This document shows positions 57,803-64,000 of a stretch of 64,000 bases of DNA, in pieces. Each line of letters starts with the position of its first letter. The stretch's first letter is position 1. The stretch lies in NCBI GenBank assembly GCA_028023455.1, contig JAQFVV010000031.1:620001-684000 (forward strand), in the 5' to 3' direction. This DNA comes from Epiperipatus broadwayi. Lineage: Eukaryota > Onychophora > Udeonychophora > Euonychophora > Peripatidae. The translations under genes and the position numbers were made by a program. The notes under the pieces are model-generated. The model ran no database searches and was not told the origin of the DNA. It was given only the letters and a program-made list of their open reading frames with translations.

Positions 57803-58540
57803 TCAACCAACCATGCGCATTAATCTAAGACTTGCAACTTAGGCATTTATCAGCTCAATGAAATGCAGGCAGTTGTGTTTGAAGATGAGAAATGAGCCTT
57901 ATCATTCTACTGGCTAGTCTAGCTCCTGTAAGACATTTTCTATCATTAATTAATACCGAACAGATTTAAGAGGCATAAATTTTTTTGCTTCACACTAAGA
58001 GCTCTTGATGCTTTACTGAAAAAGATTGCAATTTCTTCCTTTCAAAAAAAAAAAAAAAATGCTACAAAATACTTTATGGTCACTAATACAACCAGCTTAA
58101 TTTGTTATAAACGATCAGTTGTTGTTTTTTTTTAGTTAAAAGGGATCTTTTTTATAGAAGAGTTAAAAAAATAACTTGAAAAATAAAAATATATACATAT
58201 TTTAAAAATTGAATATATATATTTAAAAAGGAAAAAAATATATAGATGGGATGCATACATACGTTAAATACAAAAACAGTATATATATTTATTAAGTCAC
58301 GTAATAATCATAGCTCAGACAAAAGAATGTAAGCACATATCTATGTGTATATACATATATTTATGCATAACGGAATTTATAATGTAATACTTAGCATGTT
58401 CACCTGTCATGCTCACAATATAATTTTCAAATCTGGGTGGAATACGAATATTTTCACAGATAGCTATGGATTTCAAGCAATTTTCAAGTTATTTTTTTCA
58501 GCAGCGATTGATCATCCAGTTGTAATAAATGTATATAATT
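57803..58540. other. AT-rich stretch, nothing recognised
   Basis: No gene or RNA feature was seen between the flanking repeat and the palindrome at 58,541. Confidence 0.5.
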
Positions 58541-58720
58541 AAAGGGGATTTTGAATACAGACTTCCAAGCTCCCTTCAGCTATCCACACCATCTTATAGA
58601 ACCGACACATAAACACATACATATGAAAAAAAGAAATGATTTCCAATAAATGTGTGTCGATTATATAAGATGGAGTGAATAGCTAAAGGGAGCTTGGAAG
58701 TTTGTGTTTAAATCCCCTTT
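58541..58720. repeat. Inverted repeat at the head of the 480-bp array
   Basis: AAAGGGGATTT...ACTTCCAAGCTCCCTT and its reverse complement AAGGGAGCTTGGAAGT...AAATCCCCTTT pair over about 75 bp around a 30-nt spacer (58,618-58,650). The right arm is also the start of the first 480-bp array unit, so the array begins with an inverted half-copy of its own head. Confidence 0.8.
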
Positions 58721-59715
58721 GATTATAACTAAGGTTCAGTATATTTCAATATACTTGTACTTAAATATTAAGATTCAGCCTGAATTCTGCTTATCCCTCT
58801 TCTGTGTATTTAAATAGACATATTAAGGTCTTACATATGAGGAATCAGAGTGACTTAATGTCAACATGGATATGACAACAATATTGGCACCAACAAGGGC
58901 TTTGAGCATTCCATCATCAGATGTTCAATAATATGGATGGATGAAGAGTTGGAGGATGGAGAAGAGTGAAATCTGTCGATTAAAGTTTGAAGATTTGTTA
59001 TCTTAATGTAAACTGAGCACTGATTATATATATATATGGGAGATGATAATCTGATCAAATGATGAATTAGTTCAGCAAGAAATATGTATACTGGAGATCA
59101 TTTATCTTTTTCACATGTATGTGGTCGTGTGAGTCAGTTATATAATAAGATAGAGTGGATAGCTGAAGGAAGTTTGAAAGTCTCTGTTCAAATCCCCATT
59201 AATTACATCTAAAGTTCAATATATTTCAATATACTTGTATTTAAATATTACAGATTCAGTCTGAATTCTGCCCATCCTCTTCTGTGTGTTTAAATGGACA
59301 TATCAAGGTCCTATATATGAAGGGTCAGAATAACTTAAAATCAACATGGGTATGACAACAATATTAGCATCAACAAGGGCTTTGAATATTCTATCATCAG
59401 ATTTTCAATAATATGGATGGCTCAAGGGTTGGAAGGTGGAGAAGAGTGAAACCTGCTCATTAAAGTTTGAAGATTTGCTATCTTAATATAAACTGAGCCC
59501 TAATTATATATGGGGGGGGGGGATGATCTGAATCGACTGAAGAGTGCTAGTTCAGCAAGAAATATGTATATTGGAGATCATTTATCTTTTTCACATATAT
59601 GTGGTCATGTTGGTCAGTTATATAATAAGATAGAGTGGATAGCTTTAATGAAGCTTGAAAGTCTCTGTTCAAATCCCCATTAATTACAGCTAAGGTTCAA
59701 TATATTTCAATATAC

Positions 59716-59812
59716 TTTTTTTTTCATATGGCAAATGCATTGACTGGGAAGCGAACCCGGGCCAGCTGCTTGGAAGGCAGCTATGCTAACCACTAGGCCA
59801 CCAATGCTGGAC
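59716..59812 (-). mobile_element. Retroposed tRNA-Gly copy with poly-A and target duplication
   Basis: On the minus strand GTCCA, a 72-nt tRNA-Gly, TTTGCCATATG and nine A residues are flanked by TATTTCRATATAC (59,703-59,715 and 59,813-59,825; 12 of 13 match). This is the form of a tRNA transcript with an unprocessed 3' trailer that was polyadenylated and inserted by LINE machinery. The other array units lack it, so the empty site is visible. Confidence 0.75.
59736..59807 (-). tRNA. tRNA-Gly (anticodon TCC), probably a retropseudogene
   Basis: A cloverleaf is readable. The acceptor stem is GCATTGG/TCAATGC (one G-T pair) with discriminator A, followed by a D-arm GCCTAGTGGTTAGC. The anticodon arm GCTGC-CTTCCAA-GCAGC shows anticodon TCC, and the T-arm is CCGGG-TTCGCTT-CCCAG with one mismatch. 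The B-box reads GGTTCGCTTCC, so the near-invariant A58 is C. Together with the poly-A and target duplication this argues against a working gene, although it could still be transcribed. There is no intron and no encoded CCA. Confidence 0.75.
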
Positions 59813-60325
59813 TATTTCGATATACAGTACTTGTATTTAAATATTACAGATTCAGTTTGAATTATGCTCAACTTTTCTGTGTATTTAAATGGTCGTATCA
59901 AAGTCCTATATATGAAGGATCAGAATGACTTAAATCAACATGGGTATGACAACAATATTAACATCAACAAGGGCTTTGAATATTCTATCATCAGATTTTC
60001 AATGATATGAATGGCTGAAGAGTTGGAGGGCAGAGAAGAATGAAGCCTGCCTATTAAAGTTTGAAGATTTGCTATCTTAATGTAAACTGAACACTAATTA
60101 TAAATATGTGTGCAGGAGATGATGATCTGAATCGACTGATGAATGCTGGTTTAGCATGAAATATGTATATTGGAGATCATTTATCTTTTTCACATGTATG
60201 TCATCATGTATGTTGGTTATATTAGATGGAGTAAATAGCTGAAAGGAGCTTGAAATCTATGTTCAATCCCCTCTAATTACCTCTAAGATTCAGTATATTT
60301 CAATATACTTGTATTTAAATAAATG

Positions 60326-63300
60326 AATATCTAAACTAAGAAATAAAAAAAAAACTCATAAAAACTATTATCAACCAACATCTATGTTGAAAATGTTTTC
60401 TCTTTAACAGTTTATTAGCAAAGCAATATTAATTAAAGAAGTTTTTGCCCTGCAGTGCCTATTTACTTTTATTTACTTTACAATAGTTGAGCAAAAAAAT
60501 GTAGATATTTTGTCTGGAATGTAACTTCATATAGTAACAATATAGATTTGGATTTATTTTTAAAGTAATGGTTTATAATACACTTAATTGCTGAGGCATG
60601 AGTAAACAAATATTCATATCAAGTTGCAAATTTTTCTTTTTTGTTTTACTAGTTTTGGGTCTTTTTTTTTTTTTTAACATTATATACTATGAAGTACAGT
60701 CAATAGAATGTATTGTTAAGTTATCTGCCCAATCTAGGCAATAGGATTCTATTACCAAGTATTATCAGTTATTGTTATAGACAATTTGTCATTGTTTATA
60801 TTCTACTTTGCAATTTAGTATTTAATTTTTAAAGTTGAATTCTAATGCTTGTGATCACAAACATTATAAAATAATGCTACATTTATTAAAGATAGTGCAA
60901 AATCCAAATTATAAATTCTAAGACATTTTCTGATATGAGGAAATTTTTTCCACAAAAATACTGAAATAAGTATCCATGATTAAAAACAACTTTACACTGA
61001 ATTCTGAGATTGTAAAAAAAATATCTTAGTTAACAAAAGTGTCTCTCATTCAATTATTTTCTTTGTATACTAGTATGAATATTTTTTTAATCAATGTCAG
61101 TTTTCAAAATTATATTTAGTTATGAATACATACATTTCTTTTATATCCTGTACATCAATTTAATGATAAATTATTTCAGTAACTAAAACTATTTTACTAT
61201 TTACAATATCTATTTTGTATTTATTATAAAATATTATCTTCATTCTCGAAAAAATAATCTATTTTAATTTGTTTCACTATTTTGATTCATTAATTGAACA
61301 TGATTCTCAAGCAATTCATATTTTAATATTTTATCAGGATCTATTTTATTTCTTTTAGATAAGAGTAGAATAACTACTAAAGACATTATGCTTTTGTATG
61401 TTTGCTTTTCTTGACGCTGACTATCACTATTTGGAAGTTATCATCCACTTTGGACAGCTAATTTATATAATTAATTAAACTTTCTCCAAGATATTTAAAC
61501 TTTATGTAATTAGGTAACGATCACATACTTTTTATGGTCAATTATAGTACTGAATTTCTACTTCAATACAGACTTTTCCCCATTTTATCTGGAATCCATT
61601 CAGAAGCATTTAAACATCACTTGATTATAAAATCCACTTTACATATTAAAAAAGCATTGTTTAATTAAATTAAAATGTGAGCTTTCTTATATTGCGGCTC
61701 AAAATAATTATAATATCTTTTGTTTTTCAATGGTAAAAAAATAGAAAATTAGAAGGTTCTTTATTATCTAGATATTATATCTACCTTTAACACAAAAATT
61801 ATTTTAAATATTTTATAATATAAAATTGCAAGTAAAATATAGAAATATACTGTATATGATGTAGTGGATATGTGAAACATATTTTTAATCAATTCACTAT
61901 AAGAGAAAGAGCTCCCATTCCAATACAGGATAATCTTCCAACATAACTACAGAATGACATATATATAAATATGTAAATAATTGACAATTTTAAATTTTAA
62001 TGTAATTTATAATAATTTAATATTTACTTTGAATTTATTGTAACAATAAAGTATCCAAAAAGATTATCCTGACATATGACTTAACCAAATGATTACTTAA
62101 TTGATGAGTCTTTTTAAATATTTTACAAATAAGAAAATATGCAAGAAATATGTTTACTTAACAAAGTCTATAAAAATAGTGGAATCTCATACAATAGATG
62201 GCTTGTGCAACAAATAATTTATATAGTTATGTCTTTTCTCATTTAATTAAGTTTTAGGCAATGAGTCTAAATATTTACAATGAATGCCATTGGCTAATAT
62301 AATATATGCCTAAGCAAAAAGATACAGTCTCTTTCCAATTTGATTAGAGGTGTTAGACTTACTGTCACATTTTGTAAAGTTTAGTTATCAATTTAATTTG
62401 ATTAATTCAAATTAATGGTTTTTCTTCTCAAAGCTTTATCATCAATTGAATTAGATTCAAAGTATTATATTGGTTTTCATTTTCAAGCCTTTGAATCTCT
62501 AAATATCAACATAATTGTCATATTAAACAAACAAATAATTATTTTTTATATTTGAATAATATATTATATTAAATTTATTTTTTTAATAATATAATATACA
62601 TAAATTATTAGAAAATTAAACTTAATATTCATAAACTATTTTTTAAATTAATAATGTCATTAAACACTCATCATTTTATTTCATAAGCCATCAGGAAAAT
62701 GAAAATTGCTTATTTATTCTGTATTTGTTAAAAATATTTTGCATATTTTAAAATTATTCTACTGCACAAAAATGTATTAAAAATGTATGAAGAAACATTG
62801 TTACTTCATAATCTTACAGATGTTGATTGATTATTTCAAAGTCTTTTCTTTTCAGAGTTATTTTATCAATGTGTATATAAATTCGATGTTATCTTGTTAA
62901 TAATACATTTTATTTTTAATATTAAAAAAAATGTATTAGAGTAATTAAAATAGTTATTACCCTTTCCCCCATCCCAATAAAAAAATTGTCAGAAAAAGAT
63001 TATATAGAATGGTATCAATGAATAAAATCAATTAATACAAACATTACAACAAATACCATTGCTGCAAAACATTAGAGGACTTTCCAGAATGTCAGGTACT
63101 ATCACAGTTGCTACATTTAGTAAATGATCACAAATTTTTTGAAAAATTACTGAAGTAATTTTTATTACAGTTAAATTTTAAGCTTTTTCCCCCCATAATT
63201 TATAGTCTTTATCAAAATTGTATGCAGCATAATTTACATATTTGTCACATTTAGCAAAGGATTATAAATTTTAAAAAAATTACTGAACAATAATTTGAAT

Positions 63301-64000
63301 TACAATAAAGTTTAAGTTTTTGGGTTTTTTTAAGCATTTATTTTTTATTTAAAATCAAACTTTCAAATTTACATATCCAATACAACAATTAATTCTATAA
63401 GTATTTCTTATATTTTTGATTTTGTATTATATTTTTTCTTGTTTAAATGATTAATAGAACATAATTTTGTTTTGGGCTATAAATCTGGAACAAATAACTT
63501 TTTAAATCCATGCATTTTAATGTACCACTAAATAAACAAAGTATACAGCCTATGTGTTTCTGAAAAGTAATTGTATGTTCATGTGACTCCATTGTATATT
63601 AAAAATTAAACTACACAGCAGTTTAAAGTATATATTGTTTCACATAATTTCATTATATTTTAAAAAATTAAATACAAATTATCAACCACATAATCATTTT
63701 AAATATTTTCTTTATAAACTTTGTTTATTCTATGAATCAAATTTCTCTTTATCTATATATAACATATGAATTTCAATCTATAGTTCCAACAATATTCTGA
63801 TTATATTCAATAAGCATTTTCAATACTTATTTTCAATTATTCCTACATATATATATACAATAATAATTTCCTAAATATCTATAAATATATTTATAAATTA
63901 TGTTCATAAAAATGATTTTCACAAATAATTTATATCTTCAAAAATCATTATTTTTTTTAATTCAATTTACTTTATGAAATTAAATGGAAAGAAAAAAAAT
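60326..64000. other. 3.7 kb AT-rich stretch, nothing recognised
   Basis: No coding frame of note, tRNA-like boxes or long repeat pair were found up to the window end. The two C-rich spots (CCCTTTCCCCCATCCC near 62,960 and TTTTTCCCCCCAT near 63,186) are isolated. Confidence 0.5.

Larger units (their letters stand above)
58660..60325 (+). repeat. Tandem array of a 480-bp unit, three full copies plus a partial
   Basis: Units start near 58,660, 59,138, 59,618 and 60,217 with TATA(ATA)AGAT(A/G)GAGTG, and the first two periods are 478-480 bp. The third is about 600 bp because of a tRNA-like insertion at 59,716-59,812. Each unit has a head GTGGATAGCTGAAGG...GTTCAAATCCCC (weak A-box and B-box-like boxes, so possibly a tRNA-derived SINE head). 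It is followed by TTCAATATATTTCAATATAC, TGACAACAATATT, CATCAACAAGGGCTTTGA and a TTTATCTTTTTCACAT end. The short minus-strand frame at 58,861-59,058 is not a gene, as it is broken in the other units. Confidence 0.85.

Noticed and set aside
58861-59058. A 65-residue minus-strand serine-rich protein
   Set aside because: It lies in the tandem unit and is interrupted in the neighbouring copies.
1-64000. CRISPR arrays, operons, bacterial promoters or plasmid features
   Set aside because: All recognised elements are eukaryotic retroelements or DNA transposons, and the tandem repeats lack the repeat-spacer pattern of CRISPR.

Overview
The window is AT-rich (about three quarters A+T by eye) eukaryotic DNA with no recognisable host gene. 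It is a graveyard of transposable elements. Penelope-like elements (PLEs) with a GIY-YIG nuclease, LINEs, a Gypsy gag and integrase, a Tigger-like DNA transposon, a hAT-type MITE, tRNA-derived sequences and foldback repeats occur together. This points to an animal, most likely an aquatic invertebrate such as a mollusc or cnidarian; I cannot name the species. Short CCCTAA-like motifs near 4.4 kb fit a TTAGGG-telomere animal.

Layout. 0-2.8 kb: AT-rich, one 69-bp minisatellite. 2.8-9.1 kb: pieces collinear with a much shorter block at 33.5-34.3 kb, with a roughly 110-bp minisatellite at 6.0-6.6 kb. 11.6-12.7 kb: Gypsy integrase remnant split by a 676-bp foldback. 14.9-15.3 kb and 16.45-17.3 kb: large palindromes. 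18.8-20.4 kb: old, broken PLE. 20.4-24.1 kb: nothing seen. 24.1-27.5 kb: decayed LINE, minus strand. 28.26-29.07 kb: possible LTR plus Gypsy gag. 29.7-30.0 kb: second foldback. 30.55 kb: RTE-type LINE scrap. 37.7-39.95 kb: LINE remnant flanked by inverted repeats. 40.36-41.14 kb: palindrome built from two opposed tRNA-SINE-like halves. 42.2-43.8 kb and 46.3-47.4 kb: GC-richer islands of unknown nature. 49.36-50.72 kb: Tigger-like element with a nested hAT MITE and a hairpin. 51.8-57.8 kb: tandem flanking repeat carrying a young PLE cluster. 58.5-60.3 kb: 480-bp tandem array interrupted by a retroposed tRNA-Gly. 60.3-64 kb: nothing seen.

The clearest result is the 5,302-bp PLE insertion at 52,343-57,644. 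It holds one nearly intact minus-strand copy (A), a 5'-truncated minus-strand copy (B) joined head-to-tail upstream of A, and a 5'-truncated plus-strand copy (C) joined head-to-head to B. The whole concatemer has a single 12-bp target-site duplication (TTATTTACATAT), so it looks like one integration event with two outward-facing 3' ends. The copies are almost identical in sequence and so recent.

A second theme is a short hairpin module, CTGAWGAA-stem-loop-GAAAC, found in three otherwise different repeat classes (SINE-like palindrome, foldback, LINE 3' end). It resembles the conserved strands of a hammerhead ribozyme, but stem III and the cleavage site are not evident.
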